Part shown: piece by piece, positions 23,800-43,733 of the stretch | How positions within the stretch are numbered: the stretch's first letter is position 1 | Layout: every line of letters starts with the position of its first letter | From: Brachionus koreanus | Taxonomy: Eukaryota > Rotifera > Eurotatoria > Ploima > Brachionidae | Reading direction: 5' to 3' | DNA length: 64,000 nucleotides | NCBI GenBank assembly: GCA_016987375.1 | Contig: PJRA01000216.1 | Coordinates: forward strand, 1,429,421-1,493,420 | Notes under the pieces: generated by a model | Seen by the model: only the letters and a program-made list of their open reading frames with translations | The model's database searches: none | Told to the model about the DNA's origin: nothing | Made by a program: the position numbers and the translations under genes

Positions 23800-26700
23800 A
23801 TGCTTTGCAACAAGCCTTCGAATTACAATCAAAGCTTGAGCTTACAAATGAATCGAATCCCTGAGTAAAAACAAGTTACCGATAAATATTAAAATTAAGT
23901 TAATTTAATAATTTAAGTGAAACAATTAGAGATTTATTAGACCTGTTTTTCAATTATTTTACTAGTATTAAATTTAAAGAAGTAAAATTAAGATTTCAAT
24001 TTTTTTAAGGATTTATTTTATTTAATAAGGCTGAAAAAATTTTAGAAAGAATAGTTAACAATTCTGGCATTAATCAAATAGAATTTTTATGGACAATTCT
24101 GCAGCCATTATCACATCGGGATTTTTATTACAATGGACAATCATACTATCCGGGGTTTAACTTTGCAAAACTAAGTACTCCTTTTACAAGAAAATCGGTA
24201 TAAAAATTTTTTTTTTGGTTATGGAGATATTTTATAAATTTGCTCAAGAAAAAAAAGAGAAGATATACCAGTGCTTATATTTCACAAGAAAAAGATGCTT
24301 GGTTGATTAATAATGATTATCAGGACAAGTATTTAAAAAAAAAATGAAATTTTTTATTAAAAAAATATAAAATTAAATTAGAGATAAAATATGTGGTCCA
24401 AATCAACTGCAAAATTCAACTTTGGTCAAGTCTCGTTTTCCGGAAATCTGCCATGATCTAAAAATTGATAAAAAAAGATTAATATTTAATTCATCCCCTG
24501 AGTAAATTTTTTAATAATATTTTCTAATAAATAATTTGTTTTTCTTTAAGATTAGTTAGCTTTCCAACAATAATCAAAAAACACGAAGAGTCTAGTTTTT
24601 TTAACAAGGTAATATAAATTTTTAAAATTTTAATCTCATTTCATATTTAAAAAAAAATTGTTTAAAAAAAAAAACAAATTAAAAATGAATTAACATTTTC
24701 AAAAAGGTCATAAATAATTCAAATTTTAAATTTTAATGTTTTTTCTGACTTAAGGATTTGATTAAGCTGACCGAAAATGATATAAAAAATTTAATTGAAT
24801 CATACGGAAATGAATTAAATGGTATTTTTTTTATTTAGTTTTATACTTGTTAAATAAATTTTTTGAAAGATTATGAAAAAACCTCTTTTTTACGTCATAT
24901 GGTCATTAGATTGGATTCAAGATTCCAATATTTTCTTCTCACTCTAATACATGCAAGAATTTATAAATTTTATATATTTTTTTTTTAATAATTAAAAAAA
25001 AAAGGCTAAAAAATGTCGAGATTTTATCAGTCTTTTGCCACAAAATATTTCTTTGAAAATTCTGGACTATTTAGCAATAAATGACTTGCTTAAAGCAGCT
25101 TTGGTGTCAACAAAATGGAACAAGCTTTGTAAATCGGGCATTTTATGGAAGCCGAGATGTTTAAATCAAATAAAGGGTAATTTATTTTTAATTCAAAATT
25201 ATTCTTAAATATTTACTCAGACATTTAGATTTATCCAGTCTAGTTAAAGAAGATCGAATAACAGATTGGAAAAAAATTTTCAAAAGCATTAAAATATTAA
25301 GAAAACATTGGACTTGTGGTAACTACAAATTGACCACATACAAAGGTCATCTAAACGAGTATGCATTTATATTTGTAAAGTATAATTCTTTTACTCAAAC
25401 TACTCAGACAATATTTGAAAATAATTTAGTCCTTTAAATATTGACAATTCTTGGGTATCTAATACATTTAAGTTTATTTTAATGGCTTGAATTAGGTTTA
25501 AGTGAATTTTTTTTTTTTTTTGCTTCTATTAATTAGCATTTTGAAAGTACATCCTCATAAAAATCTAGTTTTTACCTTGGAAAAAAATTTTTGGTTAAAT
25601 TTTACAAGCTTTGCATGTTCTTAGCATTTAGCGAATGTCAAATCGACGCTTCAATTGAGAAAAAAATTGGGCTTATGCGTTTTTATTAAATAATTAAAAG
25701 GAAAATTATATTACAACAACAAAAATAAAAAAAACTGAGCAACTAAAAAATTGTTTTTTAATTTTTTTTATCATGAATTTTTGTTTTATATTATTTATTT
25801 TAATCTCAATTGAAACAATAAAATGTTATCCACCAGTTTCATTTGAAAATGATATTAACAGAAGCAGAGTAAATTTAGGATCTAATACTTCTGTAGTGCT
25901 TTTGAACAGGTCAATTAGAGATGCATCCGATAAATTGGGTAATAAATCACTGAGCATAAATCAAGCTCAAGAGCAGAATGAGGAAAGTACTGAATCGGAT
26001 CATGTCAAAGAGGACTCAGAGAGCTTTCCATCCCATCCGGGTGACCATTCGGCCAGACCTCCGTCATATCAGCTACAGCTTCACATGTATTCTTACAAGC
26101 CTAAAAGCTTTCATCTATTTGCCAAAGAGTTCGGCGTGAAAAAAATTCTGATCGGGCTCGATTACACAGAGAAGGGACCTTATGACATATACATTGTTCG
26201 AATACGATACCACGGCCACGAGGAGTATACAACTAATAAAATGAAAATACACAAAAATGAAACTAACGAGCTGATATTGAATAAATTTCTAGACGCTCAG
26301 TATGTTGTTTGCGTGACGCTGTTTTCAATAAGTGCTCCGGAATATCCGCCAATTAGCACAAGTGATATGTGCATTGATGTAACTGCTGGTGAGGCACCGC
26401 ATATAGGCGGTCATCGAAGTGCTACTGGTCTATTATCGCCTTTGCTGGTAGCTGTAGCTGCTGTTCTACTGGCGTGTATAGCCATTGGTCAAAATTTAAA
26501 AGACTTGTACAACCAGAGAAGAAAAAAACAATCTGAAACTGATTCACCGAAAATTGACTTGAAAAAATCGAAAACAAAAGCCCAATTTGAGGAATTAATG
26601 AGACAGCCTGAAGATCCCAAAATGCAAACAGCAGCTCAAAAATGTCAAATAGTCGAAAACAAGTCTTTTGGCGACTTGGTCGATCCAAGTTATATTAGCT

Positions 26701-27955
26701 TGGATAATAAAAAAAGATATAGCATTATAGAATTGGCTGATATAGATCAAATTAGGCAAGCTAGTCGACTTAATAGTGTCGATTTATCAAGCTTAAGATC
26801 TGATCTAGTGAGAAAAAAGTCTCCACTTAATCAAAATTAAATTCTAAATAATAAAATTTATTTTATCTTGAAAATTTTATCAATAAAATATTCTAAGTTT
26901 GAGTTTGAATTTAATATATGAAAAATTTTAAATTTTGCTAAAGGGTTTTGTCAGTGGATGTGGAAGGAAATCAAATGGCCAGCGGAAGCAAGGATTCTAA
27001 AATTAAAATTTGGAATTTGCATGACGCTAAATTAAAGCAAACATTGGTTGGTCATAATCGAGGTGTTTGGAGCCTAAAATTTATTACAAAATATCTTCTC
27101 TGTAGTGGCTCTTATGATTCCACAATAAAAATCTGGAATCTTAAAGAGGGACTATGTTCCAGAACACTTTATTCTCATAGGGGACCTGTTTGGTCAATTG
27201 TAAAATGCGACTTTTTTTTAGTCTCAGCATCACAAGATAGAACTGTAAGCTTGTTATTTTTACAAACAAACAAAAGTAACTTTGAATGTAATTTCTCAAG
27301 GCAATTGTGTGGGATTTAAATGATTGCGATATAGTCAATAGACTTGTGGGTCATCGAGGAGCCATTTTTTGCGTGGATGCAAAGGATGATTTAGTTGTAA
27401 CTGGTTCTTCAGACAAGGTTGCAATTCAAAACAAAATTAATTGCTGATTTTTTATTATTTTTTATTTATTAGTCTATTAAAATTTGGAATTTATATACAG
27501 GTGAATGTTTAAAAAGTATGCAAATTGATCAGTTCGATGCAGTATCATCGATCTCGATGAGAAAGAATTACATAGCTTGTACTTGTAAGCAAAAAATAAG
27601 CATCTGGAAAATTGGATTTTCGCACAACTTGGAATTAATAAGGGAGTACAAAGAGCATTTTAAAAGAATTGAAAGCATACAAATTTTGGCAACAAATTGG
27701 GAAAATAATAGTTTGCTGCTTGTTTCGGGGGGCAGAGATGGTTTGATCAAAATTTGGAATGCAAACGAGTAAGAGAAAAAAATATTTTTAAACTTCAAAG
27801 TTTGCAAGAATTTTTATTTCTTTTTTAAAAGATCAAAAAGTGTGCACACTTTTGATATACATCACTCTAAGCCAATTAATTTTGTTTATGTCGATGAGTA
27901 CAAAATTATAACATCATCGTCAGACAAATCATTGAAACAATTAAACTTTATTTGA
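23800..27955 (+). CDS. F-box/WD40-repeat protein
   Basis: Probable substrate receptor of an SCF ubiquitin ligase. Exon 1 (23800-23864, MLCNKPSNYN...) joins 23918 onward through several small exons. The F-box is in the exon starting at 25005: CRDFISLLPQNISLKILDYL ... LWKPRC. A 1,585-nt intron (25359-26943) then joins KGHLN-E to VLSVDVEGN in phase 2, starting the propeller. Seven WD blades follow, e.g. MASGSKDSKIKIWNL, CSGSYDSTIKIWNL, VTGSSDKSIKIWNL and VSGGRDGLIKIWNA, ending SSSDKSLKQLNFI. The F-box-to-propeller spacing resembles FBXW7-type proteins, but the N-terminal 200 residues (LWTILQPLSHRDFYYNG) are unfamiliar and I assign no orthologue. One intron (24953-25004) seems to use a GC donor. 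The large intron contains a separate gene. The gene looks intact. Confidence 0.85.
25773..26840 (+). CDS. Single-pass membrane protein with FN3-like ectodomain, nested in an intron
   Basis: A 355-residue intronless ORF inside the F-box/WD40 gene's large intron, same strand. Residues 1-19 (MNFCFILFILISIETIKCY) form a clear signal peptide. A low-complexity, Ser/Glu-rich stretch leads to a beta-rich region near 110-205 with KKILIGLDYTEKGPYDIYIV and QYVVCVTLFSISAPEYPPIS, like a fibronectin type III fold. A single membrane helix lies near 218-240 (LLSPLLVAVAAVLLACIAIG). A roughly 115-residue Lys-rich cytoplasmic tail follows. So it is a type I surface protein; ligand and role are unknown. Several N-x-S/T sites lie in the ectodomain. 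Codon use is normal and an AATAAA follows the stop, arguing for a real gene. Origin by retroposition is possible. Confidence 0.75.
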   Translation: MNFCFILFILISIETIKCYPPVSFENDINRSRVNLGSNTSVVLLNRSIRDASDKLGNKSLSINQAQEQNEESTESDHVKEDSESFPSHPGDHSARPPSYQLQLHMYSYKPKSFHLFAKEFGVKKILIGLDYTEKGPYDIYIVRIRYHGHEEYTTNKMKIHKNETNELILNKFLDAQYVVCVTLFSISAPEYPPISTSDMCIDVTAGEAPHIGGHRSATGLLSPLLVAVAAVLLACIAIGQNLKDLYNQRRKKQSETDSPKIDLKKSKTKAQFEELMRQPEDPKMQTAAQKCQIVENKSFGDLVDPSYISLDNKKRYSIIELADIDQIRQASRLNSVDLSSLRSDLVRKKSPLNQN

Positions 27956-27987
27956 ATAAAAATTTATTTAAAAAATAGAATTTTTAA
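27956..27987. terminator. Shared 3' end of two convergent genes
   Basis: Only 32 nt separate the stop of the F-box/WD40 gene from the LANCL stop on the other strand. AATAAA overlaps the start of this stretch on the plus strand (27955-27960), and TTTATT just inside gives AATAAA on the minus strand. The 3' UTRs probably overlap. Confidence 0.55.
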
Positions 27988-29415
27988 TTAGAATATTGGT
28001 ATCAGTGGGTATTCAGCACTTTCTGGATTAAGCAGGTCGCTTAAAAAACAAACAGTGCCTGCTAAACCTTCAAACAGACTAAAAGGTGAATCAGGCGTCC
28101 GAGCCTCATCTTTAAATTGTTTGGTGCTCAAAAATTCTGCAAATTTATTTGCTCTGTACAAGTATTTTGGCTCCTTAGTTAAGCGATATAAAACTAAAAA
28201 TGCATAGCCATTGCCAGCCACACCATGGCATATTCCCGGGCCTTTTCTAAGTAATCCAAAATGCCATATAAGCTCCCCACATTTAACACAAGAATTTAGA
28301 TATTTCTGATCTTTGTAATGTAAAAAAGCTTTTGCCATCAAAAATATAACTCCACCAGCTCCATGACACCAGTGAATTCGCTCTTGACTGTCATGTCTAG
28401 GCTTTATGTGACTTATTTCATCCATTGCAGTAGGAAAATTTCCATTTTGCTTCTGCAACGAAAGTAAAAAATCAACTGATCTTTTTACATAAAGATCAGC
28501 TTCTGGATGATCTGCCAAGTACTCTGGATAGCTAAGCAAAATTTGCAAAATACCAGATAAACCATGAGCTGCACCTATGGAAAATGTTAGATAAATTGAA
28601 AATGCTCTTTCATTTACCTAAGTATTCTGTGTCATGATAGGCGTACATTAATGGGCTTGGTGAATTAACTTTACTTGAATACAAACATCCTGATTTTATA
28701 ATTGAATTGCAAATTCGATATATTTCAAATTTAGGCAAAATCTATTAGAATACATTTCAATCGCAATTTAAAGAGAAAATATATTTTTAATTACCTCAAT
28801 ATTAAAATATTTTTTAATTAAAAGAAGACCACTTTGATTATAAAAATTAAAAAATAGCATTTTTTTGTCTTAAATTTTCTAATACCAAAGATATCCTGCT
28901 CTTCCAACGAACAACTCGTCAGAGCCATTAGCTAAAAAGTCTATTGGTTCACAAATCCTGGCCAAGTTAACGTAATGCTGCGCATATCGATGAGCATGAT
29001 TTTCTTCTCCAAGAATTTTGGAAGCAATAAATCCCATGATGTAAAGGCCACCTTTACCACTTAAAAAAGCAACGTCTTTTGAACCAGAATACGGGTTCAT
29101 TTCTACATATTCTTCATTTGCAGCTATACAACTTTTGACATATTGTTTTAACTGATGATTGCTATTTTCAAATTCATTATTTGATAATAATTTATAGCAC
29201 ATGAATATAAGGCCAAGATTTCCTGTATAAACCTTACCATTGCAATATTTTGAGCTCGATTTAGGCTTCAAATTAAGCAAACATTGAGATGTTTCTTCTT
29301 CCATTAAAGCTTTACAGTTTGTTTTGTTGACTAAATCTTGTACAGACACATTTTGCGAGGCCGCATAATCTGTATATGGATTTGGAAAAAAGCGATCAGA
29401 ATTTTTTTTATGCAT
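27988..29415 (-). CDS. LANCL: LanC-like protein (LANCL)
   Basis: Cytosolic zinc- and glutathione-binding protein. Mammalian LANCLs are reported to add glutathione to dehydroamino acids in damaged proteins. Four exons join cleanly: 29415-28886, 28831-28795, 28741-28618 and 28574-27988, giving 425 residues, within the family range (about 400-450). Motifs: YTGNLGLIFMCYKLLS, FLSGKGGLYIMGF, LFVGRAGYL, AAHGLSGILQ. The zinc/active-site motifs HWCHGAGGVIF and GICHGVAGNGYAFL follow, holding the two Cys and the His that bind zinc. RTPDSPFSLFEGLAGT near the end matches the family's last repeat. Closest to LANCL1/2 by overall pattern. The LANCL ATG is preceded by ATTTTAG 23-29 nt upstream, a possible trans-splice acceptor. 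Confidence 0.95.
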
Positions 29416-29826
29416 TTAGAATTTTTTTTATTTAGATCTAAAATTATGCTAAATGTAAATTTTTAAAATTTAATCAATTTTGAATGAGAAAAATATTTAA
29501 ATTGATTTTTTGCAAATTTTGAAAATATATTCATGTTTATTTATTCGAAATAATTTAACCGATCCTTAATTTATATTAAAAAAGGAAGAGCTCAACCGCT
29601 TATAGAATTATTTATTTTCTTCTTTTGTTTTCTTTAAATAGAAGAACATTCCTAGAATAAATGCTCTATATAGTATAAAAGAATGTATTTAGATTCTAAT
29701 TAAAGCTTTTATTTAAATTTCTTAAAAATTACTAAAAAATTATAATTTATCACTGGGTATGCAATGACAGTTTGCATAAAAAAAAACCTAACTAAATTAA
29801 TTATTGTTTTGTTTCTAGATACAAGA
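29416..29826. other. Spacer, nothing recognised
   Basis: AT-rich DNA between the LANCL start and tRNA-Thr. No coding exon or repeat seen; it should hold the LANCL promoter. Confidence 0.5.
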
Positions 29827-29899
29827 GGCGCCGTGGCTTAGTGGCTAAAGCGCCTGTCTAGTAAACAGGAGATCCCGGGTTCGATTCCCGGCGGTGCCT
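29827..29899 (+). tRNA. tRNA-Thr (anticodon AGT)
   Basis: A 73-nt cloverleaf. The acceptor stem is GGCGCCG/CGGTGCC with one G-T pair. The D-arm is GGCTTAGTGGCTAAAGC-like and the anticodon stem CCTGT/ACAGG encloses loop CTAGTAA. The T-arm is CCCGGG-TTCGATT-CCCGG in type. AGT (read as IGU) decodes Thr. It is followed at once by six T, a Pol III terminator. No intron. Confidence 0.97.
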
Positions 29900-30159
29900 T
29901 TTTTCACTCTTACAATACTTACTTATATTTTTAAACTAAAAACATTTTTTTACTAAAATTCTAGAAAAAGATTGAAAATTTTATTTATGATTCTTTTTAA
30001 AAAGTCAGTAGCGATGAAAAAAATTTAAATTTAATTCAATAATTGTTTTTTGAAAAAAATATTTTTTAAACTCACAGGTATTTTTTAGATAATTATATTA
30101 AAAGAAAAGAATTTTCTTAAGCCGAATCGGTATTAAAAAAAATTAGACTTTTCAAAATA

Positions 30160-30850
30160 TTTTGGTATATAACCCTAACTGTGTAACCAACTTGCTTGAA
30201 ACTCTATGTATAATCACTGAGGCCTTGGGTACAGGATTCAGTGCTGTGGTAGTATTTCTAGATTTCTTAAAGGCGTTTGACTGCGTTTTGCATAAGCTAC
30301 TTAAGTTAAAGATTTATCGGTTTACTGGTAAGCTTTTGGGGTGGCTCAAAAATTTTCGTCATGATAGGAAACATAGAGTAGTAATTCAGGTCAGTATGAA
30401 TCTGATTGTATGTCAGAATGGCTGATGTGCTTAGTGGGGTTCCACAAGATTCAGTTCTCGGTCCTTTACTATTCTTGATCTTCATGAATGATTTGCCGGA
30501 GTTAGTAAGCCATTTTTGAAAGCTGTTTGCGAATGACAGCAAATTGATTAATGTTATTAGAAATAATAGTGATCAGATGCTAATTCAAGAGGACATTGAC
30601 AAGATTGTTGAGTGGTCGAAGCGTTGAAGTATGGAATTCAATTAATCCAAGTGTTATGTATATTGGTAACTCAAAGATTGCTAGGCAGTTGAATAAGCTG
30701 AAACTACTACTGAGCGCGATCTTGGTGTAATGGTGAACAACAAACTCAAATGGAATGATCAAATTGATAGCTGTGTTTAAAAAAGTCAACAACATGCTAG
30801 AAATGCTCAAGAAATCATTTGTGTATTTGGATGCTCAATCATTTTTTCAA
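30160..30850 (+). mobile_element. Decayed non-LTR retrotransposon reverse transcriptase
   Basis: Plus-strand RT pieces appear in order: FLDFLKAFDCVLHKLLKLKI, then GWLKNFRHDRKHRVVIQ. After a one-base deletion near 30420 comes [20 protein letters not shown], then LFANDSKL (catalytic FADD changed to FAND) and QEDIDKIVEWSKR. Further shifts lead to pieces like VNNKLKWNDQID and MLEMLKKSFVYLDA. Stops, shifts and the lost Asp show it is dead. No endonuclease part is present, so the copy is 5'-truncated, as usual for non-LTR elements. Confidence 0.9.
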
Positions 30851-30884
30851 TTTTTTGCAAAACATGTGTTAGACCCAGAGTTGT

Positions 30885-30985
30885 TCAAAAGTCATAAAGT
30901 CAAAGTCCAAAAATCAAAAAAAAGTCTTTTGACTTGACTTGAAATTTTTTGGAAGTCAAGTCAAGTCATAACTTTGACTTAGTTT
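30885..30985 (+). repeat. GACTT/AAGTC-rich repeat with 12-bp inverted arms
   Basis: Directly behind the RT relic is a block of AAGTC and GACTT units. TTGACTTGACTT (30929-30940) is the exact complement of AAGTCAAGTCAA (30953-30964), so the block can fold. The matching block at 12.3 kb follows another RT relic of similar type. Confidence 0.6.
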
Positions 30986-31539
30986 TTTGTAACTTAAACA
31001 TGAATAAAAACATGAATAAAAATTCTAACCTCAAAGAAATGTTTAAGCTTGACTGCACATCAAATTAAAATTTTATTTTAAAAAAACGGAAAAATTGATA
31101 TTCAAAAAGAAAAAAATTTTTGAAGAATCATCAAATAGTTTTAAAATAATTTTGCATAGGCAGCTTTTAAAAAAAAAAATTTTATCACAAATCGTTTAAT
31201 TTTAAAAAGCAAATTAAAAATAACAATTTTATTTATTTTACAATATTTTTTGTTGAGAACTAAATTTAATCCAAAATTAAAAATTAAAATAACTAAAATA
31301 ATTTATCATAAAAAAAAGTCATTTCAAATGCTAAATATATCTCATTGTAGCTTGTTTAAAAAAAAAGAGTTTAGTATGACTTTTAGATTTTTACTTTGCT
31401 TCAGCTTAAATGTAGTTCACCTGACGCAAACAAATACATAAACTTTTATCAATTGATGATTGCATAATCCTATTATGGCGTAATTCTAGTTTCTAATTTT
31501 TTCTAATAATCTAATCGATATTACCATATTCCCTTTTTC
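30986..31539. other. Spacer, nothing recognised
   Basis: AT-rich DNA without a convincing gene. A 63-codon open frame at 31250-31441 is low-complexity and has no normal start. Confidence 0.5.
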
Positions 31540-31700
31540 CGATATTACAGGCTGATAAATAAAAACACAGCTTTAGCAACGAAAGACTTTAAACATATCT
31601 TTGGCGAATGATGTACAATTTAAGAATACTTTAACATGGATCAGATGGTATTAAAAGCATGCGCTAAAGCTGTGTCTCTATTTTTTAGGCTGCAATATTG
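31540..31700. mobile_element. MITE-like hairpin element with 38-bp inverted ends
   Basis: The left arm 31540-31577 and right arm 31663-31700 are inverted copies, 31 of 38 positions alike by my alignment; the innermost 13 bp (ACACAGCTTTAGC and its complement) are perfect. The 85-bp centre has no ORF. Such 160-bp hairpins with long imperfect ends are typical of MITEs. I could not identify a target-site duplication, so the superfamily is unknown. It lies about 210 bp upstream of a small gene. Confidence 0.6.
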
Positions 31701-31907
31701 AACAAGAATTAGGAACAAAGTTAAATTCATATTATATAGCTTTTCTTTTTTTTTAAATTTATAGCTTTTGATTAAAAATTATTAAACTAAAAACAAAAAT
31801 GATTTATTTACTAAAAATATTTGAACGTTAAAAAATTTTTATTAAAAAATATATAAATTATTCAAAAAAACGATGATTATTTAAAATTAATACTAGACTT
31901 ATTGAAC

Positions 31908-32307
31908 ATGAATAATCAGCTCTATGAACTCGCAATTCTAGAAGCTCTTAAACTGGAATCAGTAAAACAAATTTCTAAAAGACAAGTTTTTTTTTCTAAA
32001 ACAAATAAGTCAGAGCAAGTTGTGCTCCGATTTTTTAATGTACCTTAAAAGTATGTATGAAAAATTTGATAACGTTAATGCGTCTTTTTGTAGGCAATTG
32101 CAAACATTAGAACAAACAATTTTCATTAATACTACTGAATATGCTCCTAAAACATCAATGGAGTTGATTGAATTTGTGTATAAATGTAAGAATCTTGGCT
32201 TGGTAGACTCAGTAAAATATGTGTTATCAAAAACAAGTTTGAAATATTGCTATCACTTCTTATTTAAAATTTTAAACGATTTATTAAAAGTCGACTTTTA
32301 TACCTGA
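31908..32307 (+). CDS. Small helical protein of unknown function
   Basis: Two exons, 31908-31985 and 32020-32307, joined over a 34-nt GT-AG intron in phase 0, give 121 residues: MNNQLYELAILEALKLESVK ... DFLMYLKSMYEKFDNVNASF ... LLKVDFYT. It looks almost wholly alpha-helical, with no signal peptide or membrane segment. I do not recognise the family. Reading the second exon alone would need a TTG start, so the upstream ATG exon with the short intron is the better model. The splice is inferred from frame continuity and the size of other introns here; a random ORF cannot be excluded. Confidence 0.45.
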
Positions 32308-34156
32308 TTATAGGGTTTTTATTTTTTTTGAGATAATTGAGTTTTTTTAAATTCCTATTTTGATTTGTGTTTAAATCGTGATTTGAATCCTATTTTGATT
32401 TTTTACTCTATTTTGTAAAAACTTTTTTTATTTTCTCAAAATTGATTATTTTTTATATTCTCTAAATTTTACTATTTTGCCTATGAGGCTTGAATTAATA
32501 ATAATAGATAAATTAATCTCAATAATTTGATTAAAATCAAAATTTTCAACCATATCGAAAATGTAATTTTTTAAATTATAAAAACATGAAGAATTCGTGT
32601 CAAATTTTATTTTTCAAAAAATTAGTTCAATTAAAATGGCCATCTCGGTTAATTGATGTTTAGATTGGCCTGGCCAATTGGACATGAAAGTGACAAGATC
32701 CGAGTTATCATTTTGTTCTTTTAAAGGTTCCATTTTTTGACTCTCTTATCATTTATGATATTTTTCTAAGTTCTGATGATGATATTTTAACTAATAATTT
32801 AAAAAATTTAATATAAAGAAGTAAAGAGAATAGGAATGAATGTAATTTTTAATTTTTAATAGGTTTATTTAGCCAAGATTTTAACACATGAATTTTTTGA
32901 ATAAAAAGATATGTGTTCTGGACTCCTGGAAAACTTTGTATTTGTTTCTTAAATAAGAAAGTTATTAGAAAAAGATCCTATTTTTAATGAAGATTTGGCC
33001 GCTAAAAAATAAAAATTAATATATTATTTATTTTAGCATTTAAAATTGTAGTTTAAAATTTTATATTTTATTCTGAAAGAGCATTAGCTTCATACTGCTT
33101 TTTCTCCAACGTAGACATTACTAACTGACTTCGTAAATGCAAAAGAGATAAAAAAAAATTTGCAAAATACTTTTACATTCAAACAAAACTTCAATATTTA
33201 TATTTTTATTAATAATATTTTCAATTTAGATTTCAATCAAATTTTGTTTAAATTCAACTAAAATAAACATAGAATCGAGAATTTATTGTGCATTAGAAAA
33301 AACAGCAATAATATTTGTTAGGAAAATTAAGTATATAATTCACAATATCGGAAATATTAGTGATACAAACAGAAATTTAGATGAAAAAAAATGCCATTTC
33401 AATAATCCGGTTTTAAAATGAATAATATTATAGAATATTTTGCTAGTTGATTTAAAAATTTAAAAGTAAATAATTATATTGAAATTTTTTAAAATTTTTA
33501 TTATTGAAAAATTATAATTTTATTTAATTTTTAATCTGATTAAATTAAATTTGTTTAAATTGTTTATTATCATCATAAATCATTAACAATACAAACAGTA
33601 GCCAAAAAAAAAAGAAAAGAAACACATCAATCTATTTAGGAGAATATTAAATCATTTGAATTTTGTTAAACAAAAAAAGAAAAAAAGGAAGCTAAAATTT
33701 CGAAACAAAAAAAAATTTCTAATCCTCTTGGGAGACAGTATTAAACAAAGTTATGTAAAAAAGAAATGCTCCAGATAATAGCATATATCCAGATAACATT
33801 TCTTTTTTTTCATTTAATAGATTAAAATAAAAGTGTTAATTCAATCTTTTTAAGTTTTGTTAAAATTAAATTTTAAAATATTTGTACTAAATATCATCCC
33901 AAAAAGAAATTACACACAAGAAGAAAATGATTAAGCGTTAGGAGCTAATAGTTGACATCGCATAATCTAAACATTGAACATTATTCGATACATAAATTGT
34001 GTCTTTTCTAGTCTATTCTAAAATCTCCTTTCACCTTCAAGACCATTTTGTTAATAAATAAATTTTTAAAATTTTTATTAAATTCCAGTATTTTTTTTTT
34101 AAAAAGAGAAAATTTACGAAAAAAGACAATTAAAATTTAAAAATTAAAAACTTGAT
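32308..34156. other. Spacer with 3' flank of beta-spectrin
   Basis: AT-rich. The right part should hold the beta-spectrin 3' UTR (AATAAA-type signals on the minus strand). Three short minus-strand frames (33719-33799, about 33076-33150, 32614-32733) look less random than their surroundings but cannot be joined into a gene. Confidence 0.45.
33719..33799 (-). CDS. Possible 26-residue membrane microprotein or stray exon
   Basis: MLSGYMLLSGAFLFYITLFN plus a short polar tail, then a stop. One strongly hydrophobic helix. The ATG is preceded by a purine-rich run ending AAAG, so it could instead be a last exon, but no partner exon was found. It lies 358 nt past the beta-spectrin stop on the same strand, probably in its 3' UTR. 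Very weak call. Confidence 0.15.
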   Translation of the reverse strand: MLSGYMLLSGAFLFYITLFNTVSQED

Positions 34157-43469
<9,313 letters not shown>

Positions 43470-43718
43470 TTTATTTTCTAACTATTTAGCTTTTTTTTTT
43501 AAATCAATACAAAACAATATAAAAAATCTAAAAATATAAATAAATAATTAGAATTCGGTTTGTGGCAAGAAACGAGCTCGAAAACCGGTTTAATTATGTA
43601 CGCTATTTTGAAATTTGTTAAAAGCTTAAACAATTAAGTCTATTGCGGACAAAACCTGTAATTTAACCTTTTGAAGAGTGTTCAAGTGAATTGTGTATGT
43701 TAAAAAAATATGTTCAGA

Positions 43719-43733
43719 AAGAGAGAGAGAGAG
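43719..43733. repeat. GA microsatellite
   Basis: About seven GA units, 250 bp upstream of the beta-spectrin ATG, where the promoter is expected. GA tracts near promoters are common in invertebrates. Confidence 0.7.

Noticed and set aside
28870..28885. 17-nt intron in LANCL
   Set aside because: An acceptor further on gives a 54-nt intron and a join that matches the family (GYL-C-GLLLIKKYF), so the tiny intron is not needed.
32614..32733. Minus-strand 39-codon ORF beginning MEPLKEQNDNSDLVTFMSNW
   Set aside because: Composition looks protein-like, but it is short, has no usable splice donor and no recognised relative, so it is not called as a gene.
33076..33150. Minus-strand frame ending LVMSTLEKKQYEANALSE, with an acceptor-like AG before it
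   Set aside because: Could be a terminal exon, but no upstream partner exon was found on this strand.
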